NCBI GenBank assembly: GCA_947455025.1
Contig: CANGLU010000002.1
Coordinates: 30,004 to 94,003 of the forward strand
DNA from: Hyphomicrobiales bacterium
GTDB taxonomy: Bacteria > Pseudomonadota > Alphaproteobacteria > Rhizobiales > Beijerinckiaceae
Direction of reading: 5' to 3'
DNA: 64,000 nt
The notes under the pieces are model-generated. The model searched no databases. It was not told the DNA's origin and was given only the letters and a program-made list of their open reading frames with translations. Every line of letters begins with the position of its first letter. The stretch's first letter is position 1. The position numbers and the translations under genes are program-made. This document shows, piece after piece, positions 7,576 through 16,024 of the stretch.

Positions 7576-8501
7576 GAACGTCGTCCCCATATTTGCCCGA
7601 GCGAATGGCCGATCAGAGCTCCGAGCACGATAAGGCCACCGATAATCGTGAGCAGGCTCGGCGTCTCGCCATGGATCAACCAGACCCAAACAGGTCCGAG
7701 CACCGGCTCAGCGGTTCCAATCAGCGAGGCGATCGAGGCCGGAATGCGCCGCGCCCCGCTGATAAACATGGCCAAACCCCAACCGAGATTAAGGGCACCA
7801 AAGGCAAACAGAACAAGCATATCGTTGGGCGTTACGGCAAAATTCTGCACGTTAAAATAAGCCACGCAGAACGAGATCAATACGCCCAAAGTAACCGCCG
7901 GCACCATTTCGACATGCGCATAGCGCCGTGTAATCACGGTGGCGACCGCAAACACCAATGAGATGGTGAGTGATAAAAGACCACCGATGGGCGAAATATT
8001 GCCATCAAGCGATTCCGATTCCATCACCCCAATCCCCAGAATAACGGTCGCGATGGCGACCCATGTTCCGAGTGAAACTTTTTCGCGAAAAAAAAGCCAA
8101 GCGAGGGAGGCCGCAATCAAGGGGCCACCGGCTTGCACCAATAAAATATTGGCGACGCTGGTATATTGAAGCGCTACCACAAACGCCATGGATGCGATGG
8201 CAAAACAAAGGCTAACCGCTATGCCGGGGATCCCCATCTGGCGAAAATGGACCAGCGCACGCCGCGCTCCATCGCGCTTGAGCATATAGCCAATCAAGAA
8301 GGCGGCCGCCCAACCCGACCGCCAGAAGATGATCGACCATGGGTCGGAAACGGACAGGAAGCGGGCCAGTGCGCCACCAAAACTCCATACAAGCGCAGAT
8401 CCTAAGACGAACAACATGCCGATGTGCCGATCATGGGCGGCGGGCCGCTCATGGGAAATAGGCTCAGTTGGGCGCATGGCACTTGAAGATTGGGCGGGCA
8501 C
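7572..8501 (-). CDS. EamA (DMT) family transporter
   Basis: 309-residue inner-membrane protein with about ten hydrophobic segments arranged as two EamA repeats (about residues 27-155 and 170-300), the usual DMT layout. The second repeat carries the family pattern SLIGTAEPVLGPVWVWL. These proteins export metabolites or amino acids; the substrate cannot be inferred. The start is GTG 8501 with GGGGAG about 11 bases upstream; ATG 8477 is an alternative without a clear ribosome-binding site. Confidence 0.85.
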   Translation of the reverse strand: MPAQSSSAMRPTEPISHERPAAHDRHIGMLFVLGSALVWSFGGALARFLSVSDPWSIIFWRSGWAAAFLIGYMLKRDGARRALVHFRQMGIPGIAVSLCFAIASMAFVVALQYTSVANILLVQAGGPLIAASLAWLFFREKVSLGTWVAIATVILGIGVMESESLDGNISPIGGLLSLTISLVFAVATVITRRYAHVEMVPAVTLGVLISFCVAYFNVQNFAVTPNDMLVLFAFGALNLGWGLAMFISGARRIPASIASLIGTAEPVLGPVWVWLIHGETPSLLTIIGGLIVLGALIGHSLGQIWGRRS

Positions 8502-8587
8502 GGGTGTTTAAACTCCCCAGATGAATCATTATTGATTGTTATTAGTCTTGCCAGTACCAAACGGCTCGGTAAAGAACAGAGACGCAT

Positions 8588-9514
8588 ATGCATACCCACG
8601 AAATTGCAGCCTTCTATAAGTTTCAGCGAGTCGCTGATCCCGTCGATTTGCGCAAACGGCTCCATGCCATTTGTGAAAAGGCAGGCGCTCGAGGCATTTT
8701 GCTGGTGGCCAAGGAAGGCATCAACGGAACCTTGGCCGTCGAAAGTGGTGGCATCGCAGATTTGATCGACGCGATTAAACGCGAGGCGGGGATTGTTGAG
8801 TTAACCCCGCGCTTTTCATTTGATGATGAAATGCCCTTTTTGCGGCTTAAGGTGCGGCTAAAGAAGGAAATCGTCACCATAAGCGCGCCGGAAGCTGATC
8901 CGACGGCGTTGGTGGGCACCTATGTCGCGCCGCAGGATTGGAATGCGCTGATATCCGACCCGGACGTCATTGTGCTCGATACGCGGAATGATTACGAGGT
9001 GAAGATCGGCACGTTTAAAGGCGCGCTTGATCCCGAGACGCGAAGCTTTAGCGAGTTTCCGCACTATGTTCAGTCCCATCTCGATCCCGCAAAGCATAAG
9101 AAGGTCGCGATGTTCTGCACCGGAGGCATCCGCTGCGAGAAGGCGTCGAGCTATATGTTAGCCCATGGATTCAATGAGGTGTTCCACCTTCAAGGCGGCA
9201 TTCTGAATTATCTCGAAAAAATATCGCCCGAAGAAAGCCTTTGGGAAGGGGGATGCTTTGTCTTTGATCGCCGTGTCGCGGTCGGAAGCGGGCTCGAGCC
9301 CCTCGATTTAGACCTTTGCTATGGGTGCCGCTCACCCTTAACGGCTGAAGATCGTCAATCGGAAGACTTTGAAGAAGGCGTCTCTTGCCCGCATTGTGCA
9401 TCGCTGATGACGCCGGCACAAAAAGCATCGTCGCGAGAGCGCCATCGTCAAACCCTCTTGGCCGAAGCGCGCGGCGAAAACCATCTTGGCCCGCGTTTGA
9501 CCGAAGGGACGTAA
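8588..9514 (+). CDS. trhO: tRNA uridine-34 5-hydroxylase TrhO (rhodanese family)
   Basis: 308-residue protein with an N-terminal acylphosphatase-like domain (LLVAKEGINGTLA near 37-49), a rhodanese domain (about 115-215) with the active-site loop CTGGIRCEK from residue 177 and catalytic Cys183, and a C-terminal Cys-rich tail (CYGC, CPHC) typical of YceA/TrhO. It uses oxygen to hydroxylate U34 of certain tRNAs, the first step to 5-methoxyuridine or cmo5U. It abuts the convergent cfa gene with no gap. Confidence 0.92.
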   Translation: MHTHEIAAFYKFQRVADPVDLRKRLHAICEKAGARGILLVAKEGINGTLAVESGGIADLIDAIKREAGIVELTPRFSFDDEMPFLRLKVRLKKEIVTISAPEADPTALVGTYVAPQDWNALISDPDVIVLDTRNDYEVKIGTFKGALDPETRSFSEFPHYVQSHLDPAKHKKVAMFCTGGIRCEKASSYMLAHGFNEVFHLQGGILNYLEKISPEESLWEGGCFVFDRRVAVGSGLEPLDLDLCYGCRSPLTAEDRQSEDFEEGVSCPHCASLMTPAQKASSRERHRQTLLAEARGENHLGPRLTEGT

Positions 9515-10774
9515 TTAGGCTGCGATTTGAAGCGACCGGCTCACCGGAGCAACGACCGTTGCGGGAGGATGGGCATTTTCAAAGGCGGTAATATAGTCCC
9601 GCGTGATCGGTACCGCTCCGGATTGCTTGGCCAATTGGATTTGAAAAACCATCTGGCCTTGGTAGCGAAACGCCAATTCACTGGTAATCAAATAAAATTC
9701 CCACATCCGACAAAACCGGTCATCGTAAAGGGCGCGGATTTTGTCACGGTTCGCATTAAAGCGTTCCCGCCATTTTTTCAGCGTTTCAGCATAATGCAGC
9801 CTCAGGATTTCGATATCGGTGACGAGAAGCCCCGCTTTTTCGATTGCCGGAATAACTTCGGATAAAGCCGGACAATAGCCGCCCGGGAAAATGTATTTAT
9901 CGATCCAAGGATTGGTATGGCCAGGCCCATCGGCACGGCCTATGGCATGGATCAAAGCAACGCCGTCATCCGCCAAGGCATCAGAGATTTTTTCGAAAAA
10001 CGCATCAAAATGATTAACGCCGACGTGTTCGAACATGCCGACGGAGACAATTCGATCATATTTTCCTGCTTCAGCCCTGTAATCCAGTAATTTGAATCGG
10101 ACGCGATCAGCGACGCCCGCCTTTTCTGCCCGTTCATTGGATACGGCATATTGATGTTCGGACAGCGTTAGACCGGTAATATCAGCGCCTGAAATATCGC
10201 CCAAATAGAGGCCGAGGCCACCCCAGCCGGAGCCGATATCCAGAACGCGATGGCCTTTTTTCATCAGAAGTTTGGCCGCGATATGGCGCTTTTTCTGTGC
10301 TTGGGCCGTCTCCAGCGTGTCATCGGGGGACATGACATAAGCGCAGGAATATTGCCGGTCGGCATCGAGGAAAAGATCATAAAGCGTGTCGGACAAATCA
10401 TAATGATGCGCGACATTGGCTTTCGAACGGCTGGCGGGATTGAACTGGTCGACCCGCCTAATCCAAGTCCTCAGCTGCTCTGTTATGCCGCTCAATGGAT
10501 AGCGCAGGGGGCTTAGACCAATATTTTTGAAACAAAGCTCAAGAAAATCATAGAGCGAGCCTTCTTCAACCGTGAGTTGGCCCTCCATAAAGGCTTCACC
10601 AACCGCTAATTGCGGGTTGAACATCAGGCGCCATGCCGTGGCCAAATCATGAACGCGGATGGTTGCCGGCGTGCCCGTGCCATCGCCATAGACGGCGAGG
10701 CGGTTTTTCCAATCAACAACACGAAGATTTCCATTATGAATCAGTCTCTTAAGTACCGGATCAAGAATGGCCAT
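9515..10774 (-). CDS. cfa: Cyclopropane-fatty-acyl-phospholipid synthase
   Basis: Adds a methylene from S-adenosylmethionine across double bonds of membrane phospholipid acyl chains. The 419-residue protein has the N-terminal lipid-binding region, NVAHHYDLSDTLYDLFLD and YSCAYV near 128-158, the SAM motif VLDIGSGWGG near 185-194, and EHVGVNHFDAFF and a C-terminal WEFYLITSE segment. ATG 10774 is preferred; codons upstream include only a TTG start and lack similarity. The coding end is directly adjacent to trhO on the opposite strand. Confidence 0.9.
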   Translation of the reverse strand: MAILDPVLKRLIHNGNLRVVDWKNRLAVYGDGTGTPATIRVHDLATAWRLMFNPQLAVGEAFMEGQLTVEEGSLYDFLELCFKNIGLSPLRYPLSGITEQLRTWIRRVDQFNPASRSKANVAHHYDLSDTLYDLFLDADRQYSCAYVMSPDDTLETAQAQKKRHIAAKLLMKKGHRVLDIGSGWGGLGLYLGDISGADITGLTLSEHQYAVSNERAEKAGVADRVRFKLLDYRAEAGKYDRIVSVGMFEHVGVNHFDAFFEKISDALADDGVALIHAIGRADGPGHTNPWIDKYIFPGGYCPALSEVIPAIEKAGLLVTDIEILRLHYAETLKKWRERFNANRDKIRALYDDRFCRMWEFYLITSELAFRYQGQMVFQIQLAKQSGAVPITRDYITAFENAHPPATVVAPVSRSLQIAA

Positions 10775-10921
10775 GGCATTGTCCCAAAGGTGAAAGCAAA
10801 CCAATCCGGTAAATTATGCCACTGTCGGAATTTTGACGAAAGAGGTTAATTTAACGCTGGTGTTGCAAGGCTAACGCTTTCACAGTCCATTTTAGGCATA
10901 GGGGCATCCCCTAATAGTGCT

Positions 10922-10938
10922 TTGGCACATTCTTTGCT
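10922..10938 (+). promoter_or_regulatory. Sigma-54 (RpoN) promoter, full consensus match
   Basis: TTGGCACATTCTTTGCT matches the sigma-54 consensus TTGGCACRNNNNTTGCW at every defined position, with GG (10924-10925) and GC (10936-10937) exactly ten bases apart. The expected start of transcription is about 12 bases past the GC, near 10949, giving a leader of roughly 47 bases before the ATG at 10996. A short inverted repeat TAGGGG-CAT-CCCCTA at 10899-10913 lies just upstream; it is too close to be a normal enhancer site. Confidence 0.75.
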
Positions 10939-10995
10939 TAAGTAATTCTGCTCGGCATAAGCCAAGCGGTTAAAACATTTCGGGGGAAAGCCGTT

Positions 10996-11160
10996 ATGAA
11001 TGACACAGTAATGAATGGTGCATTAGATCTGCAATTGGCACGCGCCGAGCGCCGGATGGAAGAATTGATGAATTGGGCCAAGCTTCGTAAGCGGCTTGCC
11101 ACGTCAGTTCGTCGGCAAATTAAGCTCGCCCGCCAAGCAGGGTCGATCGAAACACGTTGA
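10996..11160 (+). CDS. Small 54-residue protein behind a sigma-54 promoter
   Basis: Unrecognised protein starting MNDTVMNGALDLQLARAERR. It has a strong GGGGGAAAG ribosome-binding site five bases before the ATG. The sequence is rich in Arg, Lys, Glu and Leu with helix-forming spacing (LARAERRMEELMNWAKLRKRL) and no hydrophobic segment, so a short basic helical or coiled-coil cytosolic protein is likely. It has its own promoter and a terminator-like hairpin starting right after the stop codon, so it is probably a single-gene unit. The next gene is FlgM-like. I do not know its function; a regulatory or stress role under RpoN control is a guess. Confidence 0.7.
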   Translation: MNDTVMNGALDLQLARAERRMEELMNWAKLRKRLATSVRRQIKLARQAGSIETR

Positions 11161-11161
11161 T

Positions 11162-11204
11162 AAATAGCCTTTTAGGCGGAAATTTCGCTGATATTGGCTA
11201 TTTT
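11162..11204 (+). terminator. Terminator-like hairpin of the 54-residue protein gene
   Basis: AAATAGCC at 11162-11169 pairs with GGCTATTT at 11196-11203, followed by TCT and a later T-run. The loop is long (26 bases) and can hold a small inner hairpin. It begins one base after the stop codon. Confidence 0.4.
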
Positions 11205-11256
11205 CTGGGCAGTTTTTGGATTTTTGAAAAAAAATAAAAAAAACTCAAAATTCGAT

Positions 11257-11283
11257 TAAAGTTTTTGAATCGAAAGCCGTCTT
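11257..11283 (+). promoter_or_regulatory. Sigma-28 (FliA)-like promoter before the FlgM-like gene
   Basis: TAAAGTTT at 11257-11264 is identical to the enterobacterial sigma-28 -35 consensus. After exactly 11 bases follows GCCGTCTT, which shares GCCG with the -10 consensus GCCGATAA. Start of transcription would be near 11290. Because FlgM is itself the anti-sigma-28 factor and its gene is often FliA-controlled, the placement is meaningful. The second half of the -10 is poor. Confidence 0.5.
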
Positions 11284-11335
11284 ATAAGGTACAAGAACGT
11301 GTAGCTTTCTTCGACGCACGCGTTGGAGGTGTATG

Positions 11336-11644
11336 ATGATAGACTCTATTGTGAACAAGGCGATGATTTCCGATGCGACGGTCCGTAAAGGCCCGAAGGC
11401 GGATTTGAAGGTCGCAATTCCTTCTGCATCCGTTTCCGATACGGCGACGGTACAAAAGGAAGCCGCGACCATGGTTGAAGTGACGATTGCGAAGGGCAAT
11501 GGCCTTTCGGAACCGCCTTTCGACTACGCAAAAGTGATTGCGCTCAAGCAGTCGATCAAGAACGGCGATTACAAAATCGACTTCGGCAAGCTTGCTGACT
11601 CGATGATTGGAACGGATATCTTGAACCCAGTCCGGGGCAAGTAA
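11336..11644 (+). CDS. flgM: FlgM-like anti-sigma-28 factor
   Basis: 102-residue protein with a low-complexity, probably unstructured first half and a C-terminal helical part, PFDYAKVIALKQSIKNGDYK then IDFGKLADSMIGTDIL (residues 61-96). This resembles the sigma-binding half of FlgM, whose usual pattern is D-x-x-K-V-x-x-I-[KR]-x-x-I-x-x-G-x-Y-x-[IV]-[ND]. FlgM holds FliA inactive until the flagellar hook is finished and then is exported. ATG 11336 has GGAGGT five bases before it; the preceding ATG is too close to it. No other flagellar gene is nearby. A sigma-28-like promoter and a strong terminator bracket it, so it is monocistronic. Confidence 0.7.
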   Translation: MIDSIVNKAMISDATVRKGPKADLKVAIPSASVSDTATVQKEAATMVEVTIAKGNGLSEPPFDYAKVIALKQSIKNGDYKIDFGKLADSMIGTDILNPVRGK

Positions 11645-11671
11645 GTCGTTAGCCGGGTTATGACGGTTTAG

Positions 11672-11694
11672 GCGAGCGGATGAATGCCGCTCGC
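11672..11694. other. Perfect 8-bp stem-loop after the FlgM-like gene
   Basis: GCGAGCGG pairs with CCGCTCGC around a 7-base loop, 28 bases after the stop. There is no T-run, so it is not a terminator on its own; a true terminator follows at 11731. Confidence 0.5.
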
Positions 11695-11730
11695 TCACGC
11701 GATAGCTTTGTTTAAAATTGTAGTCGATCA

Positions 11731-11768
11731 AGCCGCAGCACCCAATGTGCTCGCGGCTTTTGTCGTTT
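11731..11768 (+). terminator. Intrinsic terminator of the FlgM-like gene
   Basis: AGCCGCAGCAC and GTGCTCGCGGCT form a GC-rich stem of 11 pairs with one bulged base and a 5-base loop, followed by TTTGTCGTTTT on the plus strand. Confidence 0.75.
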
Positions 11769-11793
11769 TGGACGATGATCCGTCAGATCGGCT

Positions 11794-12645
11794 TTAGGGT
11801 GTTAATGCGAACCCTTTGCATTCCTGGCTAACCGATTCCGCTACCGCATTTTTTAACGCCATCCAAGCTTCAGACGAATGGTTTGATAGAGGCCAGTCGT
11901 CCACCCCTATAATCCTCGTTAAAAAGCGAACGCTATTGGATGCGACCACAAGATCGGCCTCGAGCAGCTCGGCGATCGAGCACGCTCTTTCGCTCACGAT
12001 GAAGCCAAGTTTCGGTGCCAGATCGAGAATAAGCCGCCGGATAATTCCGGGTAGAACACTGCCATCCAAGGCCGGCGTTACAAGACTATTCCGATTCAAA
12101 ATGAACATGTTAGCCATGCTTGTGCATGCGATACTGCCGGACGTTGACACGATTAACGCGTCATCCGCTCCTTTTGCTTTCGCTTCTTGCAAACTTAGCA
12201 CCGGATCAAGATAGGCCAAGGTTTTCATCGAGCTTGTCGGAGAGGTCGGGTTTCGCTGAATGGAAACCGTGGCAAGCTTTGCTTGTCCAAAAGCCATAGC
12301 GTTGTGCCAAGGTGCGCGCGTGGCAAAAACAAGAGGTGTTGCATGTTCCGGCGGTGCCAATCCGCGCGGACCCGTGCCGCGAGAGGCCGTGAGGCGAATG
12401 ACACAAGGGGCTTCATCCAAACCTGCGACGGCAAGAACCGCTTCTTGAAGAACCGCCCGGTCTAAATTCATGCCAAGACGTTGGGCTGAATGGATCATCC
12501 GATCGAGATGAGCCTCAAGCTGAAACGGGATGTGGTTGAAGGCTGTCAGCGTTTCAAATAGCCCATCGCCAAGCAAAAGACCGCGATCGGCCAGATCAAA
12601 TTTAACCTCATCGGCTGTGACCAGCTTCTCCTTATACCAGAGCAT
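11794..12645 (-). CDS. pabC: Aminodeoxychorismate lyase (class IV aminotransferase fold)
   Basis: PLP enzyme that splits 4-amino-4-deoxychorismate into p-aminobenzoate and pyruvate. The 283-residue protein has LADRGLLLGDGLFETL near 18-33, the PLP lysine in SSMKTLAYLD near 141, and a phosphate-binding GSVLPGIIRRL segment near 195. Class IV sequences also include branched-chain aminotransferases, so the call rests on context: the gene overlaps pabA by 14 bases and ends the pabB-pabA-pabC operon. Confidence 0.82.
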   Translation of the reverse strand: MLWYKEKLVTADEVKFDLADRGLLLGDGLFETLTAFNHIPFQLEAHLDRMIHSAQRLGMNLDRAVLQEAVLAVAGLDEAPCVIRLTASRGTGPRGLAPPEHATPLVFATRAPWHNAMAFGQAKLATVSIQRNPTSPTSSMKTLAYLDPVLSLQEAKAKGADDALIVSTSGSIACTSMANMFILNRNSLVTPALDGSVLPGIIRRLILDLAPKLGFIVSERACSIAELLEADLVVASNSVRFLTRIIGVDDWPLSNHSSEAWMALKNAVAESVSQECKGFALTP

Positions 12646-13228
12646 TGTTGGCTACCCTACTGTCGAGACTCAAGAAATTGCCGATGAGTTGCTGACCATA
12701 TTCGGTTAAAATTGATTCCGGATGAAACTGCACACCAAAGGTAGAATGGAACCGATGGCGCAATCCCATAATCTCGCCTTCCTCAGAACGGGCCGTGATC
12801 GCTAAAGGCGAATGTTCTTCATCGGGCAGGGTAACAATCAAGGAATGGTAACGGCCGGCTTGGAACCGATTGGGAATACCGTCAAAAATTCCTGTTCCAT
12901 CATGCTCAATGGAAGAAGCCAAACCATGCATCGGGCGTTTGGCCCGCGTAATGGTCCCGCCAAACGCTTCACCGATACATTGATGGCCAAGGCAAATACC
13001 AAGGATCGGAATATGGCCTGAAAAGTGTCGGATAAGATCGAGCGAAAGCCCCGCTTCACGCGGCCCACAGGGACCGGGCGATAGAATAATCCGCTCGGGC
13101 TTCAAGGCTTCGATATCCGCAAGCGTGCCGGCATCATTGCGTCGCACGAGCGTTTCGGCACCCAGCTCATGGCAATAGCGAACAATATTGAAAACAAAGC
13201 TGTCATAATTATCGAGGATGAGGATCAT
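12632..13228 (-). CDS. pabA: Aminodeoxychorismate synthase glutamine amidotransferase
   Basis: 198-residue class I glutamine amidotransferase that supplies ammonia to PabB. It begins MILILDNYDSFVFN; the SPGPCGP motif is near 51-57, the catalytic Cys lies in GICLGHQ near 78, and the His-Glu pair lies in VQFHPES near 170. TrpG is nearly identical in motifs, and such subunits may serve both enzymes; the 4-base overlap with pabB favours PabA. Confidence 0.88.
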   Translation of the reverse strand: MILILDNYDSFVFNIVRYCHELGAETLVRRNDAGTLADIEALKPERIILSPGPCGPREAGLSLDLIRHFSGHIPILGICLGHQCIGEAFGGTITRAKRPMHGLASSIEHDGTGIFDGIPNRFQAGRYHSLIVTLPDEEHSPLAITARSEEGEIMGLRHRFHSTFGVQFHPESILTEYGQQLIGNFLSLDSRVANNALV

Positions 13229-14634
13229 TGACCCTCCTCGCCGAAAGGCAGTCGGAAAGCGCGGAAAATACGCTCGGCCTTAACAAGGGTTTCCTCATAT
13301 TCCGCCGCCGGATCTGAAAGCGCCGTTATGCCGCCGCCCGCGTGAAACTGCGCGGCGGAGGGCGTGAAGGTCACTGTGCGAATAGCAACGCTCAAATCCA
13401 TTGAACCGTCGACACCGATATAGCCAATCGATCCGCAATACACACCGCGCGGCACGGCTTCCACATTGCTGATCACTTCCATGGCTTTGATCTTGGGCGC
13501 TCCCGAGATCGAACCGCAGGGGAAAGCCGCTTTGATCAGGTCCACGCCATCGCATGTTTTGGCGAGCGTGGCTTCGACCACCGATACAAGATGATGCATG
13601 GAGGCATAGGTTTCGAGGCCGCAAAGGACCGGAACCTTAACGCTATGGAGCTCGGCCACCCGAGAAAGGTCATTGCGTAAAAGATCAACGATCATCGTAT
13701 TTTCGGCGCGATCTTTCATCGATTCTTTTAGGCCTTGCGCCAGTCTTTCATCCTCGATGACCGTTGCACCGCGGGGCGCCGTCCCCTTGATCGGTCGGGC
13801 CTCGATATGCCGCTCTTTCAGCGTCAAAAACCGCTCGGGTGAATTGGACGCCAAGGTCACATCACCAAACCTCAGATAGGCTCCGAAGGTCGATGGGCTC
13901 ATGCTGCGTAGATTGGCGTAAAACACAAGCGGATCAAAATCAGCCGGAAGGGATGTCACAAAACGCTGCGCCAAATTGGCCTGAAAGAGGTCTCCGTTCA
14001 AAATCCGTTCAATCGTCCCTGAAACGGCGGCTTCAAACCGCGTGCGGTCCATATCAAACTGCCACGTGTCGATGACTGGATTTAGGGCCTCATCCGATGC
14101 TGGTTCATCAAGCGCGTTCATGAGCCATGCCATTCGCTCTTCAGCCCGCCTGTCGCGCGCTAACGGGTTCTCTTCGGGCCAGCCTGAGGAAAGAATGAAA
14201 CTCCGGTTTTCGGCGTGGTCATGGGCGAAAACGACATCATAAAACCCGAATTCAACATCTGGCATATGGGTGTCGGGCGGCACCATGCCGGGCACGGTTT
14301 CAATCAAACGCGCCGCCTCATAGCTTAAAAACCCGATCGCTCCGGTTTGAAAGGGGGGTAATTCCGCGTTGGCTGGTCGATCGTAGCGGCTTAATAGAGC
14401 CCGAAGGGCCTCAAAGGGCGGCTCAACTAGGGCGCTTCCGTTCCAATAGGCAACGCCATCGATTACGCGAAATACGCCGAAAGGATCAGCCGCGACATAG
14501 GAATATCGCCCAAGGCCTTCAGGGTCCTTACCACTGTCAAGAAAGGCCAAATGCGCGTGCCGCTTTAGTTTGCGAGCAACGTCAAGCGGCTCCCGTGCGG
14601 AAATCTCGCGATAATGGATAGAGCCATTCGACAT
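13225..14634 (-). CDS. pabB: Aminodeoxychorismate synthase component I
   Basis: 469-residue chorismate-using enzyme that makes 4-amino-4-deoxychorismate for folate. The C-terminal chorismate-binding domain is complete, with GDLFQANLAQRF near 213, ENTMIVDLLRNDLSR near 312 and the GSISGAPKIKAM motif near 378. At about residues 279-283 it has PIKGT, the lysine form that marks PabB, where anthranilate synthase TrpE has PIAGT. ATG 14634 follows AGGAA. It is first in the pabB-pabA-pabC operon. Confidence 0.9.
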   Translation of the reverse strand: MSNGSIHYREISAREPLDVARKLKRHAHLAFLDSGKDPEGLGRYSYVAADPFGVFRVIDGVAYWNGSALVEPPFEALRALLSRYDRPANAELPPFQTGAIGFLSYEAARLIETVPGMVPPDTHMPDVEFGFYDVVFAHDHAENRSFILSSGWPEENPLARDRRAEERMAWLMNALDEPASDEALNPVIDTWQFDMDRTRFEAAVSGTIERILNGDLFQANLAQRFVTSLPADFDPLVFYANLRSMSPSTFGAYLRFGDVTLASNSPERFLTLKERHIEARPIKGTAPRGATVIEDERLAQGLKESMKDRAENTMIVDLLRNDLSRVAELHSVKVPVLCGLETYASMHHLVSVVEATLAKTCDGVDLIKAAFPCGSISGAPKIKAMEVISNVEAVPRGVYCGSIGYIGVDGSMDLSVAIRTVTFTPSAAQFHAGGGITALSDPAAEYEETLVKAERIFRAFRLPFGEEGQ

Positions 14635-14731
14635 GGCATTTCCTGCTCACAAAGGAAATTAGGCGATACAATTGGATAAACCAAAGGCAATGGAAGCGTC
14701 TGTTCCAATCACGCCTGTGGGGCGACGGAAA

Positions 14732-15229
14732 TCAGCCGATTAACTTGCCGATCCATCCCTTTTTCTTCGGCTCGCCTTCAACTTCAGGGCCGGGCGCGAC
14801 AACTTCGCTGAATTTCTCGAAGAAATCACCCGCCAGCTTTTTGCTTGTCGCATCAATCAAGCGACCGCCAAGCTGGGCGAGCTTTCCGCCAATCTGCGCC
14901 TCGACCGTGTAGTGCAGAACCGTTGCATCGCCATCGGCCTCAAGCGAAACCTTAGCTCCACCCTTGGCAAAGCCTGCAGCCCCGCCCGATCCTTCACCCG
15001 TAATCGTATAGCCATTCGGCGGATCGAGGTCAGATAGCGTCACTTTGCCGGCGAATGAGGCCTTAACCGGTCCAATTTTGAGAGTGACCTTCGCCGTCAT
15101 TTCATTATCAGACGTCTTTTCAACCGTTTCACAGCCGGGAATGCATTGGCGCAATACGTCCACATCGTTGAGAGCGGCATAAACGACTTCACGAGAAGCC
15201 TCGATGCGTTGCGAGCCTGTCATATCCAT
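14732..15229 (-). CDS. CoxG-like SRPBCC protein (CO dehydrogenase subunit G family)
   Basis: 165-residue protein. An SRPBCC domain occupies about residues 1-145 (MDMTGSQRIEASREVVYAAL, CIPGCE near 31-36, ATVLHYTVEAQIGGKLAQLG), then a short charged linker and a tail ending KKGWIGKLIG. CoxG proteins are membrane-anchored or recruit factors for aerobic CO dehydrogenase-type molybdenum hydroxylases. Here it is about 9 kb from the orphan large subunit at 24383 and lies just upstream of pabB on the same strand (gap about 97 bases). A GAGGGGAAA ribosome-binding site precedes the start. Confidence 0.82.
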   Translation of the reverse strand: MDMTGSQRIEASREVVYAALNDVDVLRQCIPGCETVEKTSDNEMTAKVTLKIGPVKASFAGKVTLSDLDPPNGYTITGEGSGGAAGFAKGGAKVSLEADGDATVLHYTVEAQIGGKLAQLGGRLIDATSKKLAGDFFEKFSEVVAPGPEVEGEPKKKGWIGKLIG

Positions 15230-15296
15230 GGCGCTGTTTCCCCTCGTCGATATGGTCTGAACCTGTCAGCCTTGTAGCCCATTTAGGCTTTGCTTG

Positions 15297-16019
15297 TCAC
15301 CTTGGCGTGACGCTTCCAAACTCAACAATGTGAAGCCAATCTGCCAATAAGGGCCACGCCATCAAATGCCGTTCGGTGCCTTCAGGCAAGACATTAACGG
15401 TGAGATGGTCAAGCCATTGTCCAGCTAGTCCAAGATCGGAGGCAAGCGTGGCGCTTTCAATGGCATGAGGAACCGATTGCGCGGGCGGGAGCTCTTTTCC
15501 TTGCGGATAAGCGCCCGAAAGTCGATCATGAAAAGAAGCCCAGTAGCGCTTGGAAAGACTCAGCTTTACGGCCTCGATGGTCGCCTGCGCGCGGGTCTGA
15601 TCCTCATCATGAAAGAGATGCTGACCCAAGACATTGGAAAACAGAATCGCGTGCTCTGGATAGGCTTCAAGGATCGAGTCGAACGCTTTGAAAAGATTCA
15701 TCTTATGAAAATTAAGCGATGTACCCGCACGCGCAAGCGCAAGGCCATGATTAAACCGGAATAAAGCGGGGGCCAACGGATCAATATCGACAGCATCAAT
15801 CGTTTTAAACCGCGTCAGAAACGATGACGGCAAGCACCAGCCGGCGCTCGGCCCCATTAACAGCAGGCGTTCGGAAGGCGGATTCCAATGCGCAAGATGC
15901 TGCGCCAATTCGGTTTTAAATCCTGCCCAACGCCATTGGCGCCACAGCGCGCGCCAATGCCACACCGGACCACCGCTCGGGATAAAGAGCGCGCCTTCAT
16001 AAGGATCCGTCGAAGCCAT
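15297..16019 (-). CDS. Uncharacterised protein with methyltransferase-like Rossmann features
   Basis: 240 residues, not recognised. LLLMGPSAGWCLPSSFL (about 52-68) followed by IDAVDIDPLAP near 73-83 looks like motif I and the acidic strand-2 end of a class I SAM-dependent methyltransferase, but the usual GxGxG is degenerate. ILFSNVLGQH near 125 could be the strand-4 motif. No signal peptide or membrane segment. It follows the dienelactone hydrolase gene by 5 bases and is probably co-transcribed with it. The function is unknown. Confidence 0.7.
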   Translation of the reverse strand: MASTDPYEGALFIPSGGPVWHWRALWRQWRWAGFKTELAQHLAHWNPPSERLLLMGPSAGWCLPSSFLTRFKTIDAVDIDPLAPALFRFNHGLALARAGTSLNFHKMNLFKAFDSILEAYPEHAILFSNVLGQHLFHDEDQTRAQATIEAVKLSLSKRYWASFHDRLSGAYPQGKELPPAQSVPHAIESATLASDLGLAGQWLDHLTVNVLPEGTERHLMAWPLLADWLHIVEFGSVTPR

Positions 16020-16024
16020 CCCAA

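Noticed and set aside
12632..14634. Anthranilate synthase TrpE-TrpG
   Set aside because: The large subunit has PIKGT, the PabB form, and an aminodeoxychorismate lyase completes the operon.
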